Below the pieces are notes generated by a model. It searched no databases. It saw nothing but the letters and a program-made list of their open reading frames with translations, and was not told the origin of the DNA. From Echinarachnius parma (taxonomy: Eukaryota > Echinodermata > Echinoidea > Clypeasteroida > Echinarachniidae), in NCBI GenBank assembly GCA_037951105.1, contig JBAMJV010007467.1:1-64000 (forward strand): 64,000 nucleotides of DNA, given 5' to 3'. Positions within the stretch are counted from its first letter, which is position 1. The number at the start of each line of letters is the position of its first letter. A program made the position numbers and the translations under genes. This document shows positions 32,147-43,578 of this stretch, piece after piece.

Positions 32147-32361
32147 TTAAAGGGATCTAGTAACTTTGTTGACATGTGCAAAAAGTGATGAATGAAACGA
32201 TCCAGTGGATAGTTTAACATCTTTTTAACGAAAGGGAAATTTGAAAAACCGAAACCTTTCCCTTGCTTTTGTTGTTAATACAAACACAACAAGGTATTAG
32301 AGAACCGCTAGAATTCCAATTGGATTTTGAGGATTTGGACAATGTTACTAAGTCCCTTTAA
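32147..32361. mobile_element. TTAA-flanked MITE family 2
   Basis: TTAA then AGGGATCTAGTAACTTTGTT on the left, and gaggatttggacaatgttac then TAAGTCCCTTTAA on the right. Body words: cgaaagggaaatttgaaaa, aaccgaaacctttccc, ggtattagagaaccgctag. It is a shortened copy; longer ones lie at 44679-45067 and 46648-49358. Confidence 0.8.
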
Positions 32362-32613
32362 CGACTAAAAAACGACTGAAAATGAATTTGGATGACAATT
32401 ATTCAATGGAACCACATATTTGCCGAAATTGAATGTCGTAAATAATGTCCAATGCATTTTGAAACATAATCTTGCCATAACGAACGTCAAATAACTAAGA
32501 TCCATATTATGAAGCAAACGGTACTTTGGTCAAAGGTTTTAAAAAGGTTTGTTAATCTTTTATTTTCCAGCACAGAAGAGATGTTTGAATTCATATGTCA
32601 TTCAATGTACATA
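32362..32613. other. ATTGAATGTCG-phrase sequence
   Basis: Contains gccgaaattgaatgtcgtaa and gacaattattcaatgg, like the phrase repeats. Otherwise nothing is seen. Confidence 0.3.
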
Positions 32614-33192
32614 TTAAAGGGATAGTTGAGTTCTGGTAGAGAGAGTACAGTTTTAGTCAAACTGAATTTTAGTAACCAAAACCTGCACCATTACATTACA
32701 AACTAATAGTTATAACTCCACCATGCTCAAAAGGAATAACATAATTACAAACGACTAAGTAAAAAGCCTGTTATCATTCAAAAAGAGCTGTTTAAACTTA
32801 ATAGGGCGCTTTCAAAAAACGCATTTGTTTAAACCATTTTAAATAAAATATTGTGCATGTGATGTTTTGTTGAAAAAGTGATTAGATAGAGAGATAATCA
32901 ACAACTATTTAAAAACCTCTTTTGAAACTTTTAGAAAAGAGGAAGCATTTTAAAACGAATTTTACCGGCTGGTTCAAAATTATCGAATACTTGTGGGGCC
33001 CCACATTTATTACAAATTGTTATGTTTATGGATATTTCAGCCGTTTCTGAACCGATTTTGATCAAATAAAGTTTATTTTGCCATTAAAATTGTATGCTCT
33101 TTCAAATTTGACACTCAGTGTTTCATTATCTCACAAAAGAAATATTGTGTGTAGCGCCCTCTCTACCAAAAGTCTCAAAACTATCCCTTTAA
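32614..33192. mobile_element. TTAA-flanked MITE family 1, full copy
   Basis: TTAA at both ends (32614-32617 and 33189-33192). The inverted ends are AGGGATAGTTGAGTTCTGG and its partner caaaagtctcaaaactatccct. The body carries taactccaccatgctcaaaa, agggcgctttcaaaaa, aacaactatttaaaaacctc, gaaccgattttgatcaaat and tgtagcgccctctctacc. At about 570 bp it is non-coding. TTAA duplications point to piggyBac- or Kolobok-type mobilisation (inference). Confidence 0.9.
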
Positions 33193-33601
33193 GCTTTGTT
33201 TACTTAAAAGAATCGTAATTAAAATTAATTTTAAAAGCAGTTGTTCAGTAATTTCACATGATGAGTTATTACGGCTTCTTATTTAAACGTGATTTAATCA
33301 TATTAAGAATTGCGCATTAAAGCATTGATTTGATGGCATTATTTAAGGAAAAGATATTTGCACATTCCAATTTCTATTTTGAAAATAATTACTTCCGGTC
33401 CCCAAAATGTATGATATGTAATACTAAATCCTTAATTAATCAGCTATAATAATAATAATAATATCCTCGATTTATATAGCGCCTATCACGATTGATAATC
33501 ATCTCTAATCGCTATATATAGCTATCCCCTACCACACAAAGTATGTATTTTTCGAAAGCTTCGAAGCCAAAGATTATTTAAAGATAAACATCTTAATTTC
33601 G
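33193..33601. repeat. AT-rich spacer with a SINE/LINE-like tail
   Basis: At 33450-33540 aataataataataatatcctc, gatttatatagcgcc and gctatatatagctatcccc resemble the (AAT)n plus tatatagcgc tail of the SINE at 41257. No body is attached. The rest is unremarkable. Confidence 0.45.
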
Positions 33602-33790
33602 ATGAACAAGAAAATTATCTACTCCACTGGGCCCCTTAACATCTTACGGGTGTTATTTCCTTTATGGTGTACCGTCCCTACGATTGTGTGGTTACCCTTA
33701 ATTTGTTTGGTTATTGTGACGTGTGGATATATCATGAAGCCGCTAAAATGCACATTTGCAACAACTGTTATGTTACATAGGGTCTCTAAT
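33602..33790 (+). other. Weak candidate exon with hydrophobic frame
   Basis: An ATG at 33602 opens a frame with a hydrophobic run (VPTIVWLPLICLVIVTCGYI) and meets a strong donor AAT|GTGAGT at 33790. It could be the first exon of a membrane protein. There is no homology I can name, and AT-rich DNA often gives hydrophobic frames. Confidence 0.15.
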
Positions 33791-33917
33791 GTGAGTTTTT
33801 CTTATTTTTCTTTTTTACTTTGAGTATCTTAAATGGCCATATTTCATTCTAATATGTTTATGTTTGTTTGTATCTGTATTGCATTGGTCATTATACGTAT
33901 ATTTTGAGAATATAATA

Positions 33918-34912
33918 TCAAAGGGGTAGTACAGTTTTGGTAAGGCTGAAATTTAGTAACTAAAATTTGCATAATAACATTACACACTAATAGTTATAAC
34001 TCCACCATGCTCGAAAGGTATACAACATTACAAACGACTGTAAGTAAAAAGCCTGTTATCATTCAAAAAGAGCCATTAAAACACAAGAGGGCGATCTCTA
34101 AAAAAACATTGGTTTCAACCATTTGTATACAAAATTATGCATGTGATGTTTTGTGGACATAATGATTAGATAGAGAGATCATCAACAACTATTTAAAAAC
34201 CTCTTTTTTAAACCATCGAATTAATCTGGGGCCCCAGATTTATTCCGATCGTAAACGATATGATTATCAGTCATTATTATGTAGGCGCAATATCAATCGA
34301 ATCATTATTATGATTGCATGTATCATTAACCTATTATTAGGTAGACGCAATTATCCTTCAAGGTCTATTTTCACGATATCTGGTAATTAAAGAGATCTAG
34401 TAACATTGTCTAAATCCTCAAAATCCAATTGGAATTCTAGCGGTTCCCTCATACCTTGTTATATTCATATTAACAATAGAATCATGGGACAGGTTTCGGT
34501 TTTTCATATTTCCATTTCGTTAAAAAGATATTTATGATTGAAGTGCTCAGATGTTAAATTATCCACTGGATAGCCGTAACCGTGTACAAAGTCAGTGCAA
34601 TGAGTTAGTGAAAGATCAAAATTAATAATAATTATCACTTTGCAATTTTGCTAATTACTCGGCCATATAACGTCCATTTAACTTGAAATGTTCACACAAT
34701 ACCCAGTGGACATATAAGATAGCAACAATATACATTGTACCAACCATTAATTATTGATATTTCAGCCGTCTCTGAACCGATTTTGATCAAATAAAGTTGA
34801 TTCTGTCATTAAAATTGTATGCTCTTTCAAATTCGACACTCAGTTTTCATTATCTCACAACAAAATCATTTCGTGCAGCGCCCTTTGTTCCCAAACTGAA
34901 CTACCCCTTTAA
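33918..34912. mobile_element. TTAA MITE family 1 with a family 2 MITE nested inside
   Basis: The ends are aaaggggtagtacagttttgg on the left and tgaactaccccttTAA on the right (left target mutated to TCAA). At 34387, TTAAAGAGATCTAGTAACAT starts a family 2 copy that runs to about 34752 (accaaccattaat) and lacks its far end. Family 1 text then resumes with gatatttcagccgtctctga. So family 2 was still moving after this family 1 copy had landed. Confidence 0.8.
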
Positions 34913-34989
34913 TGATGCTGAACAACAAAGGGTTGAGACTAACATTTCTTTGAATTTATATAAACAAAAATGTGAAATGGAAAAGTCAA

Positions 34990-35465
34990 ATTGATAACTT
35001 GTGCACCCAATGAATCAAGAAATATCGGTGTTTTATAATATATGTAAATTTATACCACAAAATAGTGTAGTGTTACATATTATATCATTTAATTTATGGA
35101 TTAACAATTTGGGAATCTCCGAATTAATACTTGTTAAACTAGTTATGTTACAGAAAAGACTTATACGAATTTCAAAAAATGCAAAGTTCTGCCAGTTTAT
35201 GTATTGTATATTGTATTATTTTATTGTATTGTATTTGTATATGTATTTGTAATTTAAGAATGTATTACGTGCAAACATTCACTCCTTATTTATCGGTATT
35301 GATAAAGCTCAACCATCCAGTTCACGTACATTGATATCGTATAATTATAATGGACCTCTTTTATAGAACAATCTCCCAGAAAATATACAAAATACTAATA
35401 CATTCAATATACTTAAATCAAAGTATAATACTTTTTATTTAATCATTTATAAAATGTTATGCTAG
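34990..35465 (+). pseudogene. LINE RT C-terminal fragment
   Basis: The frame near 35120 reads LVKLVMLQKRLIRISKNAKF and the later one SYNYNGPLL, stop, NNLPENIQNTNTFNILKSKY. This is the order LQKRxIRII ... GPxLWNxLPxxIxxxxSxxxFKxxLK that ends many LINE reverse transcriptases; the tryptophan before NNLP has become a stop. The pieces are in different frames and the rest of the element is absent. Confidence 0.65.
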
Positions 35466-35604
35466 ATAATTTTGATTCATATCCAACCCATAGGCGTACC
35501 CGGGGGGGGGGGGGGGGTTGGGGGGTTGAACCCCCCCCCCCCCCTTTGGCCCCAAAATGGCTGTTTTGGGGGGTTTGAACCCCCCCCTTTTCAAATTTTA
35601 GCCG

Positions 35605-35715
35605 GTCTCGAGACCACTTACAAGGGTCGAGACCGCTTGTAAGTGGTCTCGAGACCACTTACAAGTGGTCTCGAGACCACTTACAAGTGGTCTCGAGACC
35701 ACTTACAAGCGGTCT
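35605..35715. repeat. Palindromic 22-bp tandem repeat
   Basis: The unit GGTCTCGAGACCACTTACAA plus GT occurs about five times. The part ggtctcgagacc is a perfect palindrome and the unit flanks pair too (acttacaagt), so single strands could form serial hairpins. Confidence 0.9.
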
Positions 35716-35824
35716 CGACCCTCATTAACCTGATCTCGGCCTCGAAAATTTGCGAAGAAACCCGGTCTCGGGCTCGAAAATGTTGAAATTTCTTGGTCTC
35801 GGCTTCAAAAATTTTCCACGAGAT

Positions 35825-36465
35825 AATATTGAAACAAATGGCAATTTTCGATGTTAAATTGCTAAAATTTTCAAGCTCGCTGCGCTCGCATTCGTATATA
35901 ATTATTCTACAACCTCCGGTGTTTATATATTACTCTTCAAAACGCAATATCATAACACGAATATACCCTTACAATAATATTGAAACAAATGGCAATTTCC
36001 GATGTTAAATTGCTAAAATTTTCAAGCTCGCTTCGCTCGCATTCTTATATATATTATTCTACAACCTCGGGTGTTCATATACTCCCTTCAAAACGAAATA
36101 TCATAACACGAATATACCCATACAATAATATTGAAACAAATGGCAATTTCAGATGTTAAATTGCTAAAATTTTCCAGCTCGCTTCGCTCTTATTCCGTAT
36201 ATATAATATTCTACAACCTCGTGTGTTTATATATTACCCTTCAAAACGCAATAACATAACACGAATATACCCATACAATAATATTAAAACAATTGGCAAT
36301 TTCCGATGTTAAATTGCTAAAATTTTCAAGCTCGCTTCGCTCGCATACAACCTCGGGTGTTTATATATTACCCTTCAAAACACAATTATATAACACGAAC
36401 ATACCCATACAATTATATTGAAACAAATGGCAATTTCAGATGTTAGATTGCTAGAATTTCCAGGT
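35825..36465 (+). repeat. 151-bp satellite, about 4.5 copies
   Basis: Units start aatattgaaacaaatggcaa at 35825, 35976, 36127 and 36280, with a shortened one near 36413. Each contains tgttaaattgctaaaatttt, caagctcgcttcgctcgcat and cataacacgaatataccc. The copies are 90 percent or more alike. Confidence 0.9.
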
Positions 36466-36659
36466 CGCTCCGCTCGCTTCCCCCTACCCCCACTAAGAGG
36501 GGTTCTCAACCAATGGTCTTGGTCTCGGCCTCGAAAAAAATTTACGGACCGTGGTCTCGGTCTTGAAAATTTTGAAGTTACTTGGCCTCGGCTTCGAAAA
36601 TTTTACAAAATAACCCCCCCCCCCCCCTTGAAAAAATCCTGGGTACGCCACTGATCCAA

Positions 36660-37260
36660 CCTTCATTATTTTGTAATGTATATAGTCAATTCTTCTTACG
36701 CTGCTGCTTTCCGTTCTACATTAAGTATGTTGATTCACATGAGGTATTGCTAAATAAATCCTCACATTTTTACAATATAAATGTTTTGTAACTCATACTA
36801 GTCGATTCCGAATTTGGTTCAAAGCATTTCATTTCCTGCTAGTACCTTCCGGATGTCAAACGGATAGGAAACGGAAGGAGAAACGGTGCAGTGGGACTAG
36901 GCCATAACAATACAAATAGACGCTGTATGACAATGTTGCGCCGAAATTTTTTCGTATGATATTGGCTACCATGATTGTGAACATTTGACTATTATAGTCC
37001 CTTTTGTATTGCGTGCATTTGTGTTGTAAAACATCCTGAGAATAAATGTAATAAATGTACTACATGTATTTTGCTATGTGGATAAAACGATCTTCTTATT
37101 TCAAGTCCTAACAAAGAACATTGGACGAGGATTGGTACCGGAAGTGGGGCACTGCCCCCATATGTTTGAGGTTGGGGCAACTTTGCGTTTTAGCTCCAAA
37201 ATATATAGAAAAAGGTATTCCTCACTGCCAGCCATGAACAATCAGTGAAAGGAAGACCAT
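36660..37260. other. Nothing recognised
   Basis: AT-rich, non-coding as far as I can see. The minus frame at 36992-37180 has no domain. Confidence 0.5.
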
Positions 37261-37261
37261 A

Positions 37262-37665
37262 TGTGACAGGGGTAAGCGTCCAGGGCAAATTTAAATCAAG
37301 GGGTATCTGTCCAAATCACTCCGCAAATGTGTGTATTGTGTGTCTGGCACGTGTAAAAGCATTTTTTCGTGGCATATTAGTTCAACTTGTATTTATTCAA
37401 GTTCATTTTTATTGTATTAACAAACAAACACGTTTACGTTACATGAGTCATGAGTGACGTCATCTACGTCATTGTGTCAACGTGTATTGTGAGTGAATTA
37501 ATGTCGTTTGATTGTTTGTATGTATGTGTATAGGTCTGTATGTTTATGTTTGAGTGCATGTGTTTCTCCGTGTGTATAAAGGCTAAAAAACGGACAAAAA
37601 GGATATTTTTTATCCGAATGACGTCACTGCCAAAAATCCCTAGCTGGACACCTATCCCTGTCACA
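37262..37665. mobile_element. TGTGACAGGG inverted-repeat MITE
   Basis: The left end tgtgacaggggtaagcgtcc pairs with ggacacctatccctgtcaca on the right, 20 bases with three mismatches, and the similarity extends a few bases further. The interior of about 360 bp has no coding value. Confidence 0.7.
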
Positions 37666-37829
37666 CCGGCCTATGATAAAGCGTATATGACCCCCCAACC
37701 CCCTAAACAAAATAAAAAGAACAGACCCCCCAAAAAACCCAACAACGTGACAAATTCAAAAATCCGCGCCGTTTTAAAGCGTTAACTTCTCTCTTGTTAT
37801 CATATTATCGTACATGAATTTGGCATCCT

Positions 37830-38655
37830 GGGGCTTGTTGCAAGAAATGGTCCTATCTCTCGCACGTCCTAAATGTCACGTGACTGTCATGTAACTACGA
37901 CTGAATTACGTACAAGTAGGACAGTTGTCCTAACTTTGTGATCGGAACAAACCCCATCATCGGTCAAATGTAAACATGTTTTATGGAAAGCTTGCGTTAT
38001 TTCAATCAGTGAGAAGGTGACACGATATAAAATGAAATAAACTATGTATGATTCCATTTGGAATAATAAATCAAATATGAGTTATCAATGGCACCGAATG
38101 GGGTAGGGAATGAATCCCCTTATAATACGAGGGAAGTGTAATGTACAAATTTCACCCCCCCCCCCCCATAATGAAGAATGATTGCGAACTTGAATATGAT
38201 TGTAAAGATGAAGTATTTTTCGTTTGTATGTAACGGTTATACTTGTAAGTGCCCACCCCCAATCTGATTAAGGGTTTTTATAATCGCAACTACACGATGC
38301 TTAAATATTTATGGCTTATTAAAAACTTACTTTACGATATTATTTGTTTGTCTTTATTTAATTTACTTCATGTTCCATAGGCGTCGATCTGTAATCAATA
38401 CATATTGTGTCTGTCCGTGCGCGTGTGCGTGCGTGTGTGTGTATGTATGTGTATGTGGGTATGTCGTATGTCGTACGTGTGTGCGCGTGCGTATGTGTGT
38501 TTTGAGTGTACGCTTCGTTTGGGTTTGTTTCTGTGATTGTGTGTAAATTCATAAGTGTCTATTATAATTGCTTGCGTGTGTGTATTATGTATAAATGAGC
38601 ATGTGTGTAAAATATTTACGACCGCATTATGTGCATATGATATGCCCCCCTCAAA

Positions 38656-38691
<36 letters not shown>

Positions 38692-39651
38692 AACACACAC
38701 AAATATCATTAAATAAATAAATACAAAATCAATTATTCAATCCAAATAAACAAATGCAAACAAATAATACTAATTAAAAAAAAAATTTGTTCGCCCATGC
38801 TACCACTAAAGTAATCAATCCTAATTCCCTTTGCCTCCTCATCAAATGTAAGGTCTTTCTGGTCCAGTCCCTCCTCCGACTCTGAAAAAAAAATTACAGC
38901 TACGCCACTAGCCTATTTGGGAAATTAATTTAACTTTCAAGACGAAATACATACGTTTGTATCGCTGATGTTTTCTATTAGTATCGGAAACGAAACGTAT
39001 ATCGTGAACAAGCAGTTTCCATACTTTATAGAATGGTCTCGATAAAGAAGACCTCTCTTGAATATAAATATTGTTCATTTCTTATTTCAAAGGTAAAAGG
39101 GTTTCCTTTTGCCAGATCATCTACTTTTCAGGCAAATGTAATATTTATTGATAAAGTGTAGCTGATCAAATAAGTTAATTGTAGCGAAAATATGTATAAT
39201 ATTTTTCACATGTATAATAGGGTCTGTATGATGAAGATACTAATTAACGGTGTCTTTAAATAGACACAAGCAGCAACATAAGCGAATCTTTTCCGAATAA
39301 TATATTTCATGTTTGTTTGTGTGTTCGGTTTCAGCTACCCGTTTGCTTTGCATGAGAACTGACCATTGTAATATGTTCTATGTATGTTTTATATAATTTG
39401 TCATTCTAAAGCACCTATAGACCAGCAATAGGCTCCTATGCTGATAATTATTTTACCGATTATACATTAGGTTCATGGCAAAGGCTACGGAATTGTCCGC
39501 TACTATCAATACTCCGTAATTTCGACTTAGGAGCCTTTCTTGCAACAGTTTAGGATAACTGTCCTATGTACGTAATTTAGTCGTAGTCATATGACAATCA
39601 CGTGACATTTAGGACGTCCTAGAGATAGGACCCTTTCTTGCAACAAGCCCC
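37830..39651. mobile_element. 1.8-kb element with 100-bp inverted ends (GGGGCTTGTTGCAAGAAA)
   Basis: The left end GGGGCTTGTTGCAAGAAA is followed by ggtcctatctctcgcacgtc and ctaaatgtcacgtgactgtc. The right end is the reverse complement with about 85-90 percent identity over about 100 bases. Inside each arm lies a second palindromic feature (aggacagttgtcct). The centre has no transposase and holds GT/GC-rich simple sequence (38400-38560) and an (AC)n run (38656-38692). No target duplication is obvious. Confidence 0.8.
38400..38705. repeat. GT/AC microsatellite cluster
   Basis: tgtgtg/tgcgtg-rich text from 38400 to 38610 on +, and an uninterrupted (AC)n tract at 38656-38692. The long Thr/His- and Cys/Val-rich minus frames over this DNA are readings of these repeats. 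Confidence 0.9.
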
Positions 39652-39700
39652 TGCCTCATTAGTAATAATTGACTATGTTATCATGGAATGTGCATTACGA

Positions 39701-39842
39701 CTGAATATGGGGCCAAGTCAAGATTGAAATGTAGCAAAATGAACACCATTCATAAAACAACCTATCCTCCAAACGAATGGAGAATTCCATTGACAATACC
39801 ATAGCATTATGCAACATTTCACTTGGCACCATATTCAGGTCT
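39701..39842. mobile_element. Small hairpin MITE
   Basis: Left: cgactgaatatggggccaag ... gaaatgtagcaaaatg. Right: cattatgcaacatttcactt, then ggcaccatattcaggtc. Arms of about 40 bases pair imperfectly around a 60-base loop. Confidence 0.7.
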
Positions 39843-40041
39843 ACTGCACATTTCAAAATTACATACTCATTACAAATGGGGCATCTATGTAAAAAAAAAT
39901 AAACAGACTTGTCAATTATACCAAATTCAAGTGAGATAATTAAATATCAAGAGATATATGCATGTATTTTTCTGGCAAGTGTATTCTTTTGCTCTGCCTA
40001 AAACATTAATAATCTGGGGCAAAATTACATCTGTTGAGTAG

Positions 40042-40621
40042 TTAAAGGGATAGTTGAGTTTTGGTATAGGGGGCGCTACAAGAAATAATTTGAGTTACTG
40101 TGAGGTAATGACAAACTGAGTGTTAAATTTGCAAGAGAATGCAATTTTAATGACATAATAAACTTTATTTCATCAAAATCGGTTTAGAAAGAGCTGAAAT
40201 ATCCATAAATATATTACCATTTGTAATTATTAAGGGGCCCCACAAACATTCAAAAATTTGAACTAGTCGTTGACAAAAAATATAAAATGCTTCTATCTGT
40301 CAAAAATCTACAAAAGAGGTTTTTAAATAGTTGTTTATGATCTCTCTATCTAATCATTATTTTAACAATGCGCATGCACAATTTGTTATAAGAAATGGTT
40401 GAAACCAATGCGCTTTAAGAGAGCGCCATCTTATGTCTTAACGGCTCTTTTTGTACGATAACAGGCTGTTTACTTAGTCGTTTGTAATTTTGTTATACTT
40501 TTCGAGCATGGTGGGGTTATAAAGTTAGGTTTGTAATGTTATGGTGCATGTTTGGGTTACTAATATTCAGTTTGACCAAAACTGCTGCACTATCTTGTAC
40601 CAAAACTCAACTATCCCTTAA
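40042..40621. mobile_element. TTAA-flanked MITE family 1, full copy
   Basis: TTAA at 40042-40045 and 40618-40621. The ends AGGGATAGTTGAGTTTTGG and ccaaaactcaactatccc are almost perfect inverted repeats. The opposite orientation to the copy at 32614 is shown by gaggtttttaaatagttgt and cgagcatggtggggttataa. Its right TTAA is also the left TTAA of the next element. Confidence 0.9.
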
Positions 40622-41765
40622 CCCTAATAGGGCCGGGGGGGGGGGGGGGGGGGGCCATAATGGCCCCCCCCCCCCTCCGCGATTTTTTTTATTGCTCCAA
40701 AACGCTGTAAGATGACGCGCCGCTGCTCCGTGACATTTTTCTTTCGGGTCTTGCGCACATTTTAAAACAAAAATTTCGAAAATCGGACATACCGTTACAA
40801 AGTCACGTGACCTTTTGTCTATGCATGTCAGCCCGAAAATCGCTCAATTTCGTGATTTGTGTACAAAACATATGAAAATATCAATTTTCGTAAAATGAGG
40901 TTTATCATTGGTTATTCAGTGTTGTTTACATTTATATGTTGTTTTGGGGGTTAAAAATACTTAAATTATAGTTAGAAATAAAATAAATAACAAAAACAAT
41001 AAAATACATAAGTTTAAAAAAACAAAGAAATACATAAGAAATTATCAAAACAATAGAAAACATAAGGAAGAACCTGGCTCTTCCTAATTTTTTTGTCGTA
41101 TTATTATTCCACATGCTCTAAAGAATATATGTAGTGAAAACCAGAGATTAATTATGAATAATATATGATTTATGGGTAAAAATATGAATTTCATGACTTA
41201 TTTGCATAAATTACCATAAATATGCAAATTAATGAATTTTTCAATTTTTTTAAAAATAATAATAATAATGGTGGCTACTTATATAGCGCACGTTCCGTCT
41301 TTCGACGCTCGCGGCGCATCACTATTATTACCCCGGTCATCGGATACATACTGCACTCAATCCAGCACACAAAGTGCACATTGTCCACTCCCTGGGGAGC
41401 ATTCCAGCTAGGCAACCTCGTAGGTGCACACAGTGCTAAGTAACTCCTTTCCATCCTTCCGGGTACCCATTTATACACCTGGGTCGAGAGCAGCAAATGT
41501 GGATAATTTTCTTGCTGAAGGAAAATCGCGATGGGCATACGTTGGGTTCGAACTTGGGACCTCACGATTGGAAGGCACGCGCTCTACCAATCTCGCCACA
41601 CCACGTCCACAATTTTACCATTGTATTCTATACACTTCACTTATCATGCGTGCAAATTTTCACGGCAATCGGCCGCTCCGCGGCCGAGATCTTAGGGGGG
41701 GCCATAATGGCCCCCCCCCCCCGGCCTGCTGAAGACCTCAAATAGCCCGGCCCTTTTAGGGTTAA
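40618..41765. mobile_element. TTAA-CCCTAATAGGGCCGGG element, copy 1
   Basis: TTAA then CCCTAATAGGGCCGGG on the left and CCCGGCCCTTTTAGGG then TTAA on the right. Next to the ends are long G/C hairpins (gggggccataatggccccc at 40653 and 41699). TTAA plus CCCT ends are piggyBac-like (inference). The interior has aacaaagaaatacataagaa and tgcgtgcaaattttcacggc, both shared with copy 2 at 42050-43602, and a complete SINE at 41257-41611. No transposase is seen. Confidence 0.8.
41257..41611 (-). mobile_element. tRNA-derived SINE, best copy
   Basis: On the minus strand it begins with a tRNA-like head: A-box-like gattggtagagcgcg, an anticodon-arm-like gccttccaatcgtgagg, and B box gttcgaacc. A body follows (gatttttccttcagcaag, acccaggtgtataaatggg, gagttacttagcactgtgtg, aatgctccccagggagtgg), then gacggaacgtgcgctatata and an (AAT)n tail. 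About 355 bp. Other copies: 55553-55793, 4930-5330, 1909-2000. Confidence 0.8.
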
Positions 41766-42049
41766 AGTAAAAGAGAACCTCGTTTTGAGCTTATCAGATG
41801 AAAAACATAATATGCGCATAACAGTGCAGCATATCTTTGGAAAACTTTGTTTTGAAGTACATTGAAGTGGTAGGCTGTACATTGATACAAGGTGGATACT
41901 GCACTGGGCGAAAGCTCGTATAGGTATTATACTAAACAGTCGCAGCGCTCGATTATTAGTTTGATGTCTTAAAAGTAATATAAATCCAAGAATAGAAGAC
42001 TTCAAGCCCTATTCTTTTCGGGCAACCTTCAAAATCTCGCTAACTTTGT
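41766..42049. other. Nothing recognised
   Basis: Spacer between the two TTAA-CCCT elements. Confidence 0.4.
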
Positions 42050-42431
42050 TTGCAACAAAAACAATAAAATATGTAAGTTAAAAACATAGAAATACATAAG
42101 AAATTATAAAAAAAAGAGAAAACAATAAGGAAATACCGGGCTCTGTCATTATTCAAAATAGTCTTAAGTATGTATGTAGCGAAGACCAATGTTTAAATAT
42201 CATAAATTTATGACTCAACGTCAAAAATTGTATGACCAGCAAAATTGAATGATGTAATTTGCATAAATTATCATTAATATGCAAATGAGGGATTTAAAAA
42301 GAAAATGAAATTACCATAGTATTCTATACACGTTACTCGACATGCGTGCAAATTTTCGCGGCAATCGAGCCCTTCACGGCCGAGATCTGCAGGGGGCCAT
42401 AATGCCCCCTCTCCTGCTGTATAGAAGGACC

Positions 42432-43035
42432 TTAAGGGGTGACTAAATTAAACAATTTAAAGACTTTGGTTGATCTATTTTAATGAAAACATCACATATC
42501 TGTTGACTATTTGATGTACATTTTTGTCATATTTGTTATATTATTTTGTATATTACTTTTTTTCTACCTGCTCAGCTTCACCCCTAAAAAAAACGGCCAG
42601 AAGCTATTGCTGTGACATCATAATACCATTCAACCATCAGTCAGCTAGATGAACAAAATATATCAGTATGTCCACTGATCACCTATTTACAATAGCATCG
42701 TATGTTTTATACAATGCCATGCCACTCACCATGAAAAGAAGGGTTTCAATGAAAACATCCAACGCTAATGCAATAAGGTACTTAGTGGGTGAGAACATAT
42801 CTTTTGTTTATGTTTATCTAGCTGATCGATGGTTGAATGGTATTGTGATGTCACAGAAGTCAATAGCTTCTGTTTTTTTTAGGGGTGGATCTTAGCAGGT
42901 AGAATAAAAATAATATAACAAATAATATAAAAAATATGACAGAAATATACATCAAATAGTCAACAGATATGTGATGTATTCATTATTATAGATCAACCAA
43001 AGTCAACATGCGTTTTTAATTTAGTCACCCTTTAA
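42432..43035. mobile_element. TTAA MITE family 4, long inverted arms
   Basis: The left arm begins TTAAGGGGTGACTAAATT and the right arm ends AATTTAGTCACCCTTTAA. The arms, of about 215 bp each, share tttggttgatctat, acatcacatatctgttgact, ctacctgct and cacccctaaaaaaaac with 85-90 percent identity around a centre near 42750. The frame at 42668-42895 is inside the hairpin and not a gene. Confidence 0.85.
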
Positions 43036-43578
43036 AGAGATGGTTGAGTTTTGGTAAAGAGAGTACAATTTTGGTCAAACTGAATTTTAGTATAAACCAA
43101 AACCTTCACCATTACATTACAAAACTATCAGAACTTTATAACTCCACCATGATCGAAAGGAATAAAATATTACAAAGTCTGTTATCATTAAAAAAGAACC
43201 GTTTAAACCCAAAGGGCGCTTTCTAAAAACTCATTGGTTTCAACCATTTTAAATAAAATATCGTGCATTTGATGTTTTGTTGAAATAGTGATTAGATAGA
43301 GAGATAATCCAAAACTATTTAAAAACCTCTTTTGTAAATTTTTTAAAAAAGAAGGCATTTTTTATAAATATTCCGACGGCTGGTTCCAAATTATCGAATT
43401 ACAAATGGTTATGTTAATGGATATTTTAGCAATTTATTGAACCGATTTTGATCAAATAAAGTTTATTCTATCATTAAAATTGTATGCTCTTTCAAATTTT
43501 ACACTCAGTTTTTCATTATCTCACAAAAGATTATTTTGTGTAGCGCCCTCTATACCAAAAACTCAACTATCCCTTTAA
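43032..43578. mobile_element. TTAA MITE family 1, full copy
   Basis: TTAA at 43032-43035 (shared with family 4) and 43575-43578 (shared with the host element). Left end AGAGATGGTTGAGTTTTGG; right end caaaaactcaactatccct. The body is as in the other copies. Confidence 0.9.

Larger units (their letters stand above)
35488..36655. mobile_element. G-tract element carrying two internal satellites
   Basis: The ends are cataggcgtacccggggggg and ctgggtacgccactg, inverted versions of each other. Next to each end is a long G- or C-run (35502-35517, 35531-35544, 36604-36620) and several ggtctcggcctcgaaaa words. The middle holds a palindromic 22-bp array (35605-35715) and a 151-bp satellite (35825-36465). 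Similar, simpler copy: 8505-8753. hAT affiliation is suggested only by the CAGTGGCG-like end. Confidence 0.75.

Noticed and set aside
38358-38709. His/Thr- and Cys/Val-rich minus frames
   Set aside because: Readings of GT/AC microsatellites.
41550-41611. Functional tRNA gene on the minus strand
   Set aside because: A and B boxes are present but stems do not pair properly and a SINE body is attached.
42668-42895. 75-residue plus frame
   Set aside because: It lies in the hairpin arms and loop of MITE family 4.
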